Of a stretch of DNA of 5,721 nucleotides, positions 1 through 5,274 are shown in pieces. This DNA comes from an uncultured Ruminococcus sp. GTDB taxonomy: Bacteria > Bacillota > Clostridia > Oscillospirales > CAG-272. Position 1 is the first letter of the stretch; every line of letters begins with the position of its first letter. The position numbers and the translations under genes were made by a program. The stretch is taken from positions 1 through 5,721 of the forward strand of contig CACXCL010000021.1 in assembly GCA_902766115.1 (NCBI GenBank), read 5' to 3'. Below the pieces are notes generated by a model. It was not told the origin of the DNA, ran no database searches, and saw nothing but the letters and a program-made list of their open reading frames with translations.

Positions 1-590
1 CAGTCGATGGGATCGTGCGCCCAGTTGCCGACCTTCGGCATATCCGTGAATATCCTGCCCGGGCACTGCTCCGGATCCCTGACGGGAACGTCGAATACTT
101 CGGAGACGGTGCCGAAAGCGGGGTTCTCAAACACCGCGGTATAGACGGCTTTGCCCTCCTCCCCGCAGGTCGCCTCATGCGTCACCACCGAGGAGGTGCT
201 TACGGTTTCGACCTCCTCGTACCAGCAAACGACGCATCGATGTACCGCGGTACACAAGTCGTGGTCTTCCTCACCCCAGTCGAGCCAGACGTCCCCGAAT
301 TCGTGAGGGGAAGGTTCCGTTACGTCGCCGCACCAGAAGCATTCTCCCCAGTGAACGCTCTCATTGAAGCAATCGGTGTAACTGTGCTCGCAGGGCTCAC
401 CCTTAGCGATGGGTCCGCGGCAGGCGCCGCACACCCTCATTTTACCCGAATTGATCCTGCCGTTCGTCACCGTGTGCAAACAGAAAGATTTACCGACGCC
501 GCCCGCGCCGTTCATCGACGCCGCGTGAGCAGGCAGAAGAACAAGGCAGGTCACAAGAACGATCACTGCGGAGAGAATGCGTTTTTTCAT
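1..590 (-). CDS. Secreted cysteine-rich surface protein with C-terminal SLH domain (5' part only, runs off left edge)
   Basis: This open frame starts at ATG 588-590 and is still open at base 1, giving 196 residues. AGGAG lies six bases before the ATG. Residues 1-23 form a signal peptide: MKKR, a hydrophobic core, then AHA before the probable signal peptidase I cut. There is no lipobox. The mature part is rich in Cys and His, with CxxC pairs at 54-57, 84-87 and 119-122, and a segment HWxxCxxCG followed by H (80-96) that resembles short Cys/His repeats of clostridial surface proteins. Residues 138-153 (HEATCGEEGKAVYTAV) match the ATCxExGxaxYT type of surface repeat. The last residues, FTDMPKVGNWAHDPID, look like the first half of an SLH domain, which would anchor the protein to secondary wall polymer. 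It was probably exported and wall-bound. The ligand or enzymatic role is unknown because the rest of the gene lies outside the window. Confidence 0.8.
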   Translation of the reverse strand, partial: MKKRILSAVIVLVTCLVLLPAHAASMNGAGGVGKSFCLHTVTNGRINSGKMRVCGACRGPIAKGEPCEHSYTDCFNESVHWGECFWCGDVTEPSPHEFGDVWLDWGEEDHDLCTAVHRCVVCWYEEVETVSTSSVVTHEATCGEEGKAVYTAVFENPAFGTVSEVFDVPVRDPEQCPGRIFTDMPKVGNWAHDPID

Positions 591-657
591 GTTTTTCTCC
601 TAAACCGTTAAACGATGTCTATCATTCGTTGAATAAACATTTCTCACTTTTATTTTC

Positions 658-686
658 ATTTTACTACGTGGGCAGGTGAATGTCAA
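658..686 (-). promoter_or_regulatory. Sigma-A-type promoter of the SLH protein gene
   Basis: Reading the minus strand, TTGACA (686-681) is followed by a 17-base spacer and TAAAAT (663-658). The expected transcript start is near 650, leaving a leader of about 60 bases before the ATG at 590. It is the only good promoter between this gene and the upstream terminator, so the gene is probably transcribed on its own. Confidence 0.7.
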
Positions 687-731
687 TGGCAGACAAGGCC
701 CCGTAAAATATCCGGAAGACGGAGCTTCCGT

Positions 732-766
732 AAAAACAGGCGCGGAAATGCTTCCGCGCCTGTTTT
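732..766 (-). terminator. Rho-independent terminator of the CBM9-like gene (bidirectional in form)
   Basis: A perfect 15-bp stem (733-747 with 752-766, GC-rich core CAGGCGCGGAA) closes a 4-base loop. On the minus strand it starts seven bases after the TAA at 773-775 and ends in a U-run. On the plus strand the stem is also followed by a T-rich tail (TTTTCTCTTTTT), so it could stop transcription in either direction. A second short stem, CGGAAG/CTTCCG, lies next to it at about 714-730. Confidence 0.85.
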
Positions 767-772
767 CTCTTT

Positions 773-1375
773 TTACTCCAGCGTCAGCTCGCCGAAGAAC
801 TCCGGTTTATGGAAGTTCGGTCCGGGGGTGTCCACGTGGGACCACGCGCCGTAGTGATCCGGCTGGTCAGTGCATCCGCATTTGTAGACGTTGCCCCTTA
901 TCACGTCGCCGGAGGACAGCGTCGCCCCGGGCACGTACCGCCGTATCAGCGAATAGGCGATCTCAACGTCGATCTGCCAGAATGGGCCGAACCCGTCCTC
1001 GCCCCGGGTGCAGACCGGAACGGGGTCGTCCTCACCGTCGATATACACTCTGTCGGGACCGGTGGTGAGACCGTACTCGAACAGATAGGTGGGACCGGAG
1101 TTGACCTCGAAATTGAAGTACCCCGCGGAGTTGTCCCTCGAGGGGGAGAAGAAGAACTCCATGCAGGAGTCGTTGCAGACAGGACCGTGCTTTTTGTCGA
1201 TCCTCGCCACGGGGTCGCTCTCGTATGCCCGGAGCCTTACGATCAGCCGGTCGTCGGTGTGGCAGATGCGAAAGGAGACCCGCGGCTCGTAGGAATACCC
1301 CCACGGCCAGTCGCCGACGAACGCCTCGTCGGCAAGCTCAACGTTATCCGTGTGTTTTACGATATATTTTTCCAT
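773..1375 (-). CDS. CBM9-like (DOMON-type) carbohydrate-binding domain protein, no signal peptide
   Basis: This 200-residue protein consists almost entirely of one domain resembling the family 9 carbohydrate-binding module group (CBM9_2/DOMON-like). Recognisable family blocks in order are: VCNDSCMEFFFSP (66-78), YFNFEVNSGPTYLFEYG (86-102), WQIDVEIAYSLI (133-144), GNVYKCGC (161-168) and the C-terminal PGPNFHKPEFFGELT (184-198). The frame is open upstream to 1543, but I chose the ATG at 1375: similarity begins there, AAAGGA lies nine bases before it, and the upstream part overlaps the gene's own promoter. There is no signal peptide or membrane segment, so the protein is predicted to be cytoplasmic, which is odd for a sugar-binding module. 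It stands alone with its own promoter and terminator. Its sugar ligand cannot be read from the sequence. Family assignment is from remembered motif patterns and has not been searched. Confidence 0.82.
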   Translation of the reverse strand: MEKYIVKHTDNVELADEAFVGDWPWGYSYEPRVSFRICHTDDRLIVRLRAYESDPVARIDKKHGPVCNDSCMEFFFSPSRDNSAGYFNFEVNSGPTYLFEYGLTTGPDRVYIDGEDDPVPVCTRGEDGFGPFWQIDVEIAYSLIRRYVPGATLSSGDVIRGNVYKCGCTDQPDHYGAWSHVDTPGPNFHKPEFFGELTLE

Positions 1376-1393
1376 GTTACCCCGTCCTTTTTC

Positions 1394-1407
1394 GCCTCCA
1401 CGGAGGC
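1394..1407. promoter_or_regulatory. GCCTCC/GGAGGC hairpin in the leader of the CBM9-like gene
   Basis: GCCTCC (1394-1399) and GGAGGC (1402-1407) are perfect inverted repeats two bases apart. On the minus strand this stem lies in the short leader between the predicted transcript start (about 1417) and the ATG at 1375, and it pairs a GGAGG with CCTCC. That GGAGG is 19 bases from the ATG, too far to be the main ribosome site. On the plus strand the stem is followed by seven T, so it also has terminator form, although no plus-strand gene reads into it. Confidence 0.5.
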
Positions 1408-1423
1408 TTTTTTTGTTGTCATA

Positions 1424-1452
1424 ATTATATTTGAACGGACGCGGTTTGTCAA
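1424..1452 (-). promoter_or_regulatory. Full-consensus sigma-A promoter of the CBM9-like gene
   Basis: On the minus strand TTGACA (1452-1447) and TATAAT (1429-1424) are separated by exactly 17 bases. Both hexamers match consensus perfectly. Transcription should start near 1417, giving a leader of about 42 bases. This supports the ATG at 1375 as the true start. Confidence 0.85.
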
Positions 1453-1536
1453 GACGGATCGCTCCGGCGCGAAAATGTGAGAAAAATGTGATTTTCTGAC
1501 ATTTTTTTCGCCGTCCGGGGCGTATTCGGCGCTTTT

Positions 1537-1565
1537 TTGACACGAAAGGTGAAGTAAAATAAAAA
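1537..1565 (+). promoter_or_regulatory. Possible plus-strand promoter far upstream of the DUF6514-like gene
   Basis: A perfect TTGACA (1537-1542) is followed after 17 bases by TAAAAA (1560-1565), a weak -10. If used, the transcript would have a leader of about 260 bases running through the hairpins at 1680-1788. Confidence 0.35.
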
Positions 1566-1786
1566 CAAAACGCGTTCTTCCCTTTTAAAAAAGGGGTCTC
1601 CGCTCTTTTTCGTAAAAAAACTTTAGTTAATTTTTTGATACATCAAATTAATAAATTATTCCCGTCATTCCCATATATTAAAGGAAAAATCTCCTTTCAC
1701 GGATTTTGCGTACAAAGAAGGATCACCGTGTTTTTCGCGTGATCCCACGTGTTATGGTCTTGATCCACAGTTCCCGTCGGATCCTG

Positions 1787-1795
1787 TGGTATGAT
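1787..1795 (+). promoter_or_regulatory. Extended -10 promoter just before the DUF6514-like gene
   Basis: TGGTATGAT (TG, one base, TATGAT at 1790-1795) fits the extended -10 form; no good -35 lies at the normal distance. Transcription would start near 1802, about 31 bases before the ATG at 1833. The in-frame ATG at 1791 would lie inside this element, which is one reason to prefer the later start. Confidence 0.4.
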
Positions 1796-1832
1796 CGTGA
1801 CTATCCCATCAAAAAACGGAAGGTGCGTCAAT

Positions 1833-2183
1833 ATGAGGACAAAACCGCTCTTTTCAAGGCGGCGGGAAAAGACCGTCATGAGGAAGATGACCCTGATAGG
1901 CAACGAATACACCGTCGAATACCGTCTTACGGGGACCCCGCTCCGGCCGGGGCGCGGGTTCGGGACGGCGTACACCGTCTACGCCGTAATGCGCGACAGT
2001 ATGACCGGCGCGACGGAGACGAGGTACGTCTTCGACTTCACCCGGGACCGTTCCTTTGCCGTCCTGGTTTTCAGACGGGTGTCCGCGGGCGGGGTCACGC
2101 CCGTGACGCTGTTCGACGTGGTGTCGGACGCGGTGACGGAGAGCGTATTGAAAAACAGTCGCGGAAGTGGTAAAATGATGTAA
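1833..2183 (+). CDS. DUF6514-like small protein of unknown function
   Basis: The predicted protein has 116 residues and no signal peptide or membrane segment. The basic N-terminus (MRTKPLFSRRREKTV) leads into a core, NEYTVEYRLTG...TAYTVYAVMRD...YVFDFTRDRSFAVLVFRRV...PVTLFDVVSDAV, whose layout resembles the DUF6514 family known mainly from Oscillospiraceae: a YxVxA strand, an I/F-D-x-(S/T)-x-DR turn, then a terminal hL-x-DVVxD helix. The molecular role of that family is unknown to me. The start at 1833 is supported by AAGGTG seven bases upstream. An in-frame ATG at 1791 is less likely because it lies in a -10 element, and an ATG at 1878 lacks a good ribosome site. The gene ends 27 bases before the ComEC start on the same strand, so the two may be co-transcribed. 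Family assignment is tentative. Confidence 0.65.
   Translation: MRTKPLFSRRREKTVMRKMTLIGNEYTVEYRLTGTPLRPGRGFGTAYTVYAVMRDSMTGATETRYVFDFTRDRSFAVLVFRRVSAGGVTPVTLFDVVSDAVTESVLKNSRGSGKMM
2148..2176 (+). promoter_or_regulatory. Internal promoter for the ComEC gene
   Basis: TTGAAA (2148-2153), a 17-base spacer ending in TGG, and TAAAAT (2171-2176) make a near-consensus sigma-A promoter with an extended -10 (TGGTAAAAT). It lies in the last codons of the DUF6514-like gene. The transcript would start near 2183 and reach the GTG at 2211 after about 28 bases. Confidence 0.65.
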
Positions 2184-2210
2184 AACCGCGACGAAAGGAA
2201 GAACAGCACC

Positions 2211-4454
2211 GTGGAAGAGATCACCCGCAGACCTCTGTTCGTATTCTGCGTTTCGTTTCTCGCGCTTTCTCTTTGCTTTTCCGGCGCCCCCGCAGTGGTG
2301 AAGACCGCCGCGGCGGCCGTCTGTGCGCTGTCCGCGCTGATCCTATTCATAATATCAAAACGGCGCAAGGCGAGATCCTCCCTCCGGAGGATCCTCCTCG
2401 CCGTTTTTCTGTCCGCGGTCCTCGCTTCCCTGCTGTCTCTCGTTTCTTTCAACGTGGTCCTCGGGCGCGCCGAATCTCTCGATTCGAAGGAGATCACGGG
2501 AGAGGCGGTGATCGAGGACGCGTCCTATTCTTCCGAAAGCTTCGGAGTCTTCAGGGCGACTTTATTCCCCGAAGAGGAGTCCGTGAAAAAGGTACGGGTC
2601 AGCATGACACTCGGCGACGGAACGCTCGTTCCGGGGGACCGCATCAGGGGCACGTTCCGGACGTTCCGGCTCGAAGACGGGGACGGCTTTTCCGAACGGT
2701 CTTCCCTTCTGCCCGACGGGGTAATGCTCGGCTGCGAGGGAGGCGAGTTCACGTTTGAGGGACACGAGAACAAAGTCACGCCTAAAAGCGTGATACGGAA
2801 TATAAGGGAAACTCTTTCCGCACGGTTCTCCGTAGATCTCGACCGGGGCGCGGCGGGGCTTTCCTCCGCCGTCCTGCTGGGCGACAGGAGCGGTCTCGAT
2901 CCGTCCCTCTCCCGGGATTTCTCACGGACCGGCGTATACCATCTCCTCGCGATCAGCGGAATGCACCTGTCGGTCCTTCTGTTCGCGCTGGAAGCGGCGC
3001 TTCTCCGAGGCGGCGTCCGCCGCGGGGCGAGGGGAGCCCTGTCCATTCTGTTCACGTTGTTTTTCGCGGCGCTTACGGGATTTTCGGCGTCTGTCGTTCG
3101 AGCCGGGATCATGCACATCATCCGTGTGTCCGCGTCGTTTTTCCGTCGGGACGGCGATCCGCTGACCTCTCTCGGCGCGGCGGGCGCGCTGATCGTGATC
3201 TTCGATCCGTTCGCCGTGCTGGACCCGGGTCTCTGGCTTTCGATCCTTGCGTCCTATGCCTGCGTGACATCGTCCGGTCTGAGAAAGAAGAAAGAAGGCG
3301 GTGGCGTCGCAAAGCGGGCGCTGCGAAAGATCTCGGGGACCATCGTCACGACGGTCTACGTTACCGTCTGCACCCTGCCCGTGATCTGGCTCGTGTTCGG
3401 GTCCGCGTCGGTCCTCTCTCCGCTGACGAACCTCGTGTTCATCCCCGCCATGACGCTGTATCTTATCCTGTCTCTCGTCTGCTCCGCCATGTCCTCCCTG
3501 GGGATCATGATAACTCCGCTCGCCGGGGTAATCGGCTTGTTCTACAGACTGATTAAAGGCGCCGCGTCGTTCCTCGCCGGCGGGCGGTACGTGGTGTTTC
3601 CGGTGCGCGGAACCGTGCCCGGGATCATCATCGCGGCGCTGTTCGTCGCAGCGGTCGCCCTTCCGCTTACGGGAGAGAAGGCGAGGCGGGGTGCGATCCG
3701 CGTGTGCGCCTCGTCGCTCGCCTGCCTCATCCTTTCCGTGGGGACAGGAGCGCTCTTCCGGGCGAAGGTCCCCGTGGGCGTATACGTGAATTCCGGCAAG
3801 AACGACGGATTTGCGTTCCGCGAAGCCGGGAGGTACGTTCTGGTTGACGCCTCCGACGGTTCCTGGTCATTTGCGCGGCGGCTCATTAACGCTGCGGAGG
3901 ACGAAGGCGCCACGGAGACGGAGGCGCTGGCTCTGACCCACTACCACAAAAAGCACGTGGCGACGGTGTACCGCATGCTCTCCCGCACTCTCGTCCGGCG
4001 GGTGTTCCTGCCGGAGCCCCGGAATGAGGAAGAGGAGGGGATCCTCGCCTCTGTCTCGGACGTCTGCACCGGGTGCGGCGTGCCGGTGACCGTGATTCCC
4101 GCCAACGGTCCCGCCGATTTGTCGAAAAACGTCTCAGTCACGCTCTTTGAGCGGATACTGCTGTCCCGGTCGTCCCACCCGGTGGTGACGTTCAAGGTCA
4201 CGGCGGAGGGGAGAGACACCCTTTATCTCGGCTCGTCGTTCAATGAAACCATTGCGGGCGAGGCGTCGTTTAACGCGGACCGTATCGTCTTCGGAGCGCA
4301 TCCGCCGAAATACGGGAAGACGTTCTCCGTCGCGGAAACCGGATCGGAGATCGTCCTCTCGCCGGATGCGGCGAAGTTCGCGACCCTGCCGGAGAGCGCG
4401 ATCCTGCCCCACGGCGACAAAAACGGCGTGATCCTGTACAGATTCACGCCGTGA
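2211..4454 (+). CDS. comEC: ComEC/Rec2-family DNA-uptake channel protein with degenerate C-terminal MBL domain
   Basis: This 747-residue membrane protein belongs to the ComEC/Rec2 family, which carries single-stranded DNA across the cytoplasmic membrane during natural transformation. Two or three hydrophobic helices (about residues 8-83) are followed by a soluble OB-fold/DUF4131-like region (about 90-185). The Competence domain has hallmark DRSGLDPSLSRDFSRTG (225-241) and HLLAISGMHLSVLL (244-257), followed by many transmembrane stretches to about 515. A C-terminal metallo-beta-lactamase-like region covers about 520-747. There the usual DxGxGD turn is replaced by VNSGKNDGF (526-534), HxHxDH reads HYHKKH (577-582), the later GD is GSS (674-676), and HHGS is AHPPKYG (696-702). 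The domain is probably not a working metallo-enzyme. The start is GTG, with AAAGGAAG about nine bases upstream; full length is typical for the family. No comEA or comEB lies beside it and holA does not follow. Confidence 0.93.
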   Translation: MEEITRRPLFVFCVSFLALSLCFSGAPAVVKTAAAAVCALSALILFIISKRRKARSSLRRILLAVFLSAVLASLLSLVSFNVVLGRAESLDSKEITGEAVIEDASYSSESFGVFRATLFPEEESVKKVRVSMTLGDGTLVPGDRIRGTFRTFRLEDGDGFSERSSLLPDGVMLGCEGGEFTFEGHENKVTPKSVIRNIRETLSARFSVDLDRGAAGLSSAVLLGDRSGLDPSLSRDFSRTGVYHLLAISGMHLSVLLFALEAALLRGGVRRGARGALSILFTLFFAALTGFSASVVRAGIMHIIRVSASFFRRDGDPLTSLGAAGALIVIFDPFAVLDPGLWLSILASYACVTSSGLRKKKEGGGVAKRALRKISGTIVTTVYVTVCTLPVIWLVFGSASVLSPLTNLVFIPAMTLYLILSLVCSAMSSLGIMITPLAGVIGLFYRLIKGAASFLAGGRYVVFPVRGTVPGIIIAALFVAAVALPLTGEKARRGAIRVCASSLACLILSVGTGALFRAKVPVGVYVNSGKNDGFAFREAGRYVLVDASDGSWSFARRLINAAEDEGATETEALALTHYHKKHVATVYRMLSRTLVRRVFLPEPRNEEEEGILASVSDVCTGCGVPVTVIPANGPADLSKNVSVTLFERILLSRSSHPVVTFKVTAEGRDTLYLGSSFNETIAGEASFNADRIVFGAHPPKYGKTFSVAETGSEIVLSPDAAKFATLPESAILPHGDKNGVILYRFTP

Positions 4455-4500
4455 TCCCGCTCCTTTCATACCATGAGAAAAAACGTCCTGCTGGAGGGGT

Positions 4501-4524
4501 ACGTAAAAAAGGATTTACGTTTTT
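4501..4524 (+). terminator. Terminator of the ComEC gene
   Basis: ACGTAAA (4501-4507) pairs with TTTACGT (4514-4520) across a 6-base loop and is followed directly by TTTT. The stem is AT-rich and thus modest in strength. It lies 47 bases after the TGA at 4452-4454 and marks the boundary with the AT-rich island. Confidence 0.6.
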
Positions 4525-4556
4525 GACAGATGGATTCGAACTCTTCTCTTACAGTT

Positions 4557-4997
4557 TCATGCAAAAGTATATTTCAATTCTTCCATATTTGCTTCAATTA
4601 TACCTGTCTCTTTGAAGCCAAAAGAAATATATAAATGTTTTGCAATATTATTACCTATATAAACACCAGTATAAATTTCTTCACAATCAAAATTATTGTG
4701 TAAATAGTTTACAGCAAGTTGCAACGCTTGTCTACCATAACCTTTGTGTTGGTGTTTTTCATCAATAAAAAATTTCCATAATGTGTACTGCTCTCTTGGC
4801 TCATAATACCCTAACATAACAAAACCAATAGGTAAATCATCTGCATATATAGCAAACGGATATGCTGTATCAAAATATAACCAGGCTTGTGCTAAAGAAT
4901 CGGTTGCAGTTGAAACATAGTTCTTTTGACAATCTGCAACTTTCAAGTTTTTAATCTCTTCAAAATTATCCTTAGTTATTTTTCTTAGCTGAATCAT
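4557..4997 (-). CDS. GNAT-family N-acetyltransferase, resembling diamine/spermidine acetyltransferases
   Basis: A complete 146-residue GNAT protein. These cytoplasmic enzymes move an acetyl group from acetyl-CoA to an amine. Motif A, the acetyl-CoA pyrophosphate-binding loop, is visible as FFIDEKHQHKGYGRQAL (76-93 region), with QxxGxG at 83-88. GFVMLGY (58-64) forms the central strand before it. The C-terminal NNIAKHLYISFGFKETG (116-132) fits the motif B region, with the usual Asn and the Tyr at 123. The N-terminal IQLRKITKDNFEEIKNLKV and the SLAQAW...YPFAIYADD stretch recall the BltD/SpeG-type polyamine acetyltransferases, so a small amine substrate is possible but unproven. The start has an excellent AAAGGAGG six bases upstream. 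Codon use is strongly AT-rich, unlike all neighbours, which points to recent transfer. It overlaps the preceding short frame by 26 bases. Confidence 0.9.
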   Translation of the reverse strand: MIQLRKITKDNFEEIKNLKVADCQKNYVSTATDSLAQAWLYFDTAYPFAIYADDLPIGFVMLGYYEPREQYTLWKFFIDEKHQHKGYGRQALQLAVNYLHNNFDCEEIYTGVYIGNNIAKHLYISFGFKETGIIEANMEELKYTFA

Positions 4998-5106
4998 TTA
5001 AAGCCTCCTTTGCGGTGTTAAGAGAAGCAATAAGCATTCTTTTAATTTCGTCAGCAAGTGAGAGCAAGCAATTAAAATCATAATTTACAAGCTTTGTGTT
5101 TTTACG
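4972..5106 (-). pseudogene. Short orphan reading frame ahead of the GNAT gene, no usual start codon
   Basis: About 44 codons, reading KNTKLVNYDFNCLLSLADEI and onward to NDSAKKNN, look protein-like, with an amphipathic helical stretch LADEIKRMLIASLNTAKEAL. A strong GGAGGTG (5115-5109) sits right where a ribosome site would be, but no ATG, GTG or TTG in this frame follows at normal distance; the frame there reads CGT-AAA-AAC. An ATG at 5169 in the same frame lies upstream of the promoter and cannot be used from it. Either the start codon was lost, a rare start is used, or the frame is chance. It overlaps the GNAT start by 26 bases, so translation could once have been coupled. I do not recognise the family. 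Confidence 0.4.
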
Positions 5107-5125
5107 TTCACCTCCATATACTAAA

Positions 5126-5154
5126 ATTATACAAGAAAAATTCAATAAAATCAA
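5126..5154 (-). promoter_or_regulatory. Strong promoter of the GNAT cassette
   Basis: On the minus strand TTGATT (5154-5149), a 17-base spacer and a perfect TATAAT (5131-5126). Transcription should start near 5119, just ahead of GGAGGTG. The leader to the GNAT ATG is about 120 bases and contains the orphan short frame. Confidence 0.8.
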
Positions 5155-5155
5155 T

Positions 5156-5172
5156 GCTTTGCGAAGCAAAGC
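5156..5172. repeat. GCTTTGC-GAA-GCAAAGC inverted repeat at the island edge
   Basis: A perfect 7-bp inverted repeat with a 3-base loop lies directly upstream of the -35 of the GNAT promoter. It may be an operator, a hairpin at the edge of the inserted segment, or incidental. No long T-run follows it on either strand. Confidence 0.5.
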
Positions 5173-5181
5173 TACCGATTC

Positions 5182-5271
5182 TTTTCTCTCTTCTCTCTTC
5201 TCTCTTCACTGGAAAAAGTCGCGGTGGAGAACGGAGAGAAGAGAGAAAAACGAAGAGAGAAGAGAGAAGAG
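5182..5271. repeat. CT/GA-rich 7-mer repeat able to form two alternative long hairpins
   Basis: On the plus strand the left arm is TTCTCTC repeated 3.4 times (5184-5207). The right arm is GAAGAGA repeated about 2.9 times (5252-5271). Bases 5188-5207 and 5252-5271 are perfect 20-bp reverse complements. A middle purine block, 5234-5249, is a perfect 16-bp complement of 5182-5197, so it competes for the same left arm. There is no credible coding capacity. It fills the gap between the GNAT promoter and the rpsT terminator. The tracts are also pure purine/pyrimidine, which can favour unusual DNA structures. Confidence 0.85.
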
Positions 5272-5274
5272 TAC

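Larger units (their letters stand above)
1453..1832. other. AT-rich intergenic stretch with several hairpins, no gene recognised
   Basis: No credible coding frame was seen here. The stretch holds several inverted repeats: CGCCG/CGGCG (1509-1531) followed by CTTTTTT; the palindrome-like TTGAT-AC-ATCAA (1635-1646); AAAGGA/TCCTTT (1680-1697); GGATCAC/GTGATCC (1720-1745); and CCACAG/CTGTGG (about 1765-1788). The last three follow one another closely ahead of the DUF6514-like gene. They could be part of a structured leader or a small RNA. I recognise no known riboswitch or RNA family in them. Confidence 0.5.
4526..5172. other. AT-rich island, probably horizontally acquired
   Basis: Base composition falls abruptly from about 60% GC in the ComEC gene to about 30% here, and returns to high GC in rpsT. 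The island holds one complete GNAT gene, a short orphan frame and one promoter, all on the minus strand. No transposase, integrase or clear terminal repeats were found. At its left edge, GGATTCGAAC (4532-4541) resembles a tRNA T-loop but does not fold as a tRNA arm. At the right edge are a GCTTTGC/GCAAAGC hairpin and a CT/GA-rich repeat block. Confidence 0.6.

Noticed and set aside
15..611. Plus-strand open frame of 198 codons
   Set aside because: It is the shadow of the minus-strand SLH gene, which has a signal peptide, ribosome site, promoter and recognisable repeats; the plus translation resembles nothing.
809..1480. Plus-strand open frame of 223 codons over the CBM9-like gene
   Set aside because: The minus strand carries clear CBM9-type motifs, a consensus promoter and a terminator. 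The plus frame runs through that promoter and has no ribosome site.
1509..1538. CGCCG/CGGCG hairpin with CTTTTTT as a plus-strand terminator
   Set aside because: No plus-strand gene lies upstream to be terminated, the stem is only five pairs with a large loop, and the T-run is part of the TTGACA promoter candidate.
1376..1543. 56-residue N-terminal extension of the CBM9-like protein
   Set aside because: It overlaps the TTGACA/TATAAT promoter and is rich in Arg/Lys without family similarity; the ATG at 1375 is the better start.
2525..3121. Minus-strand open frame of 198 codons inside the ComEC gene
   Set aside because: High-GC antisense shadow, full of Arg/Ser/Pro, against a clearly recognisable ComEC on the plus strand.
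5109..5119. Ten-residue leader peptide starting at ATGGAGGTG before the GNAT gene
   Set aside because: It would have to be leaderless and its codons overlap the ribosome-site-like GGAGGTG; there is no attenuator structure after it.
5182..5271. CRISPR array
   Set aside because: The repeats are 7-mers in uninterrupted tandem with no spacers, and no cas gene is near.
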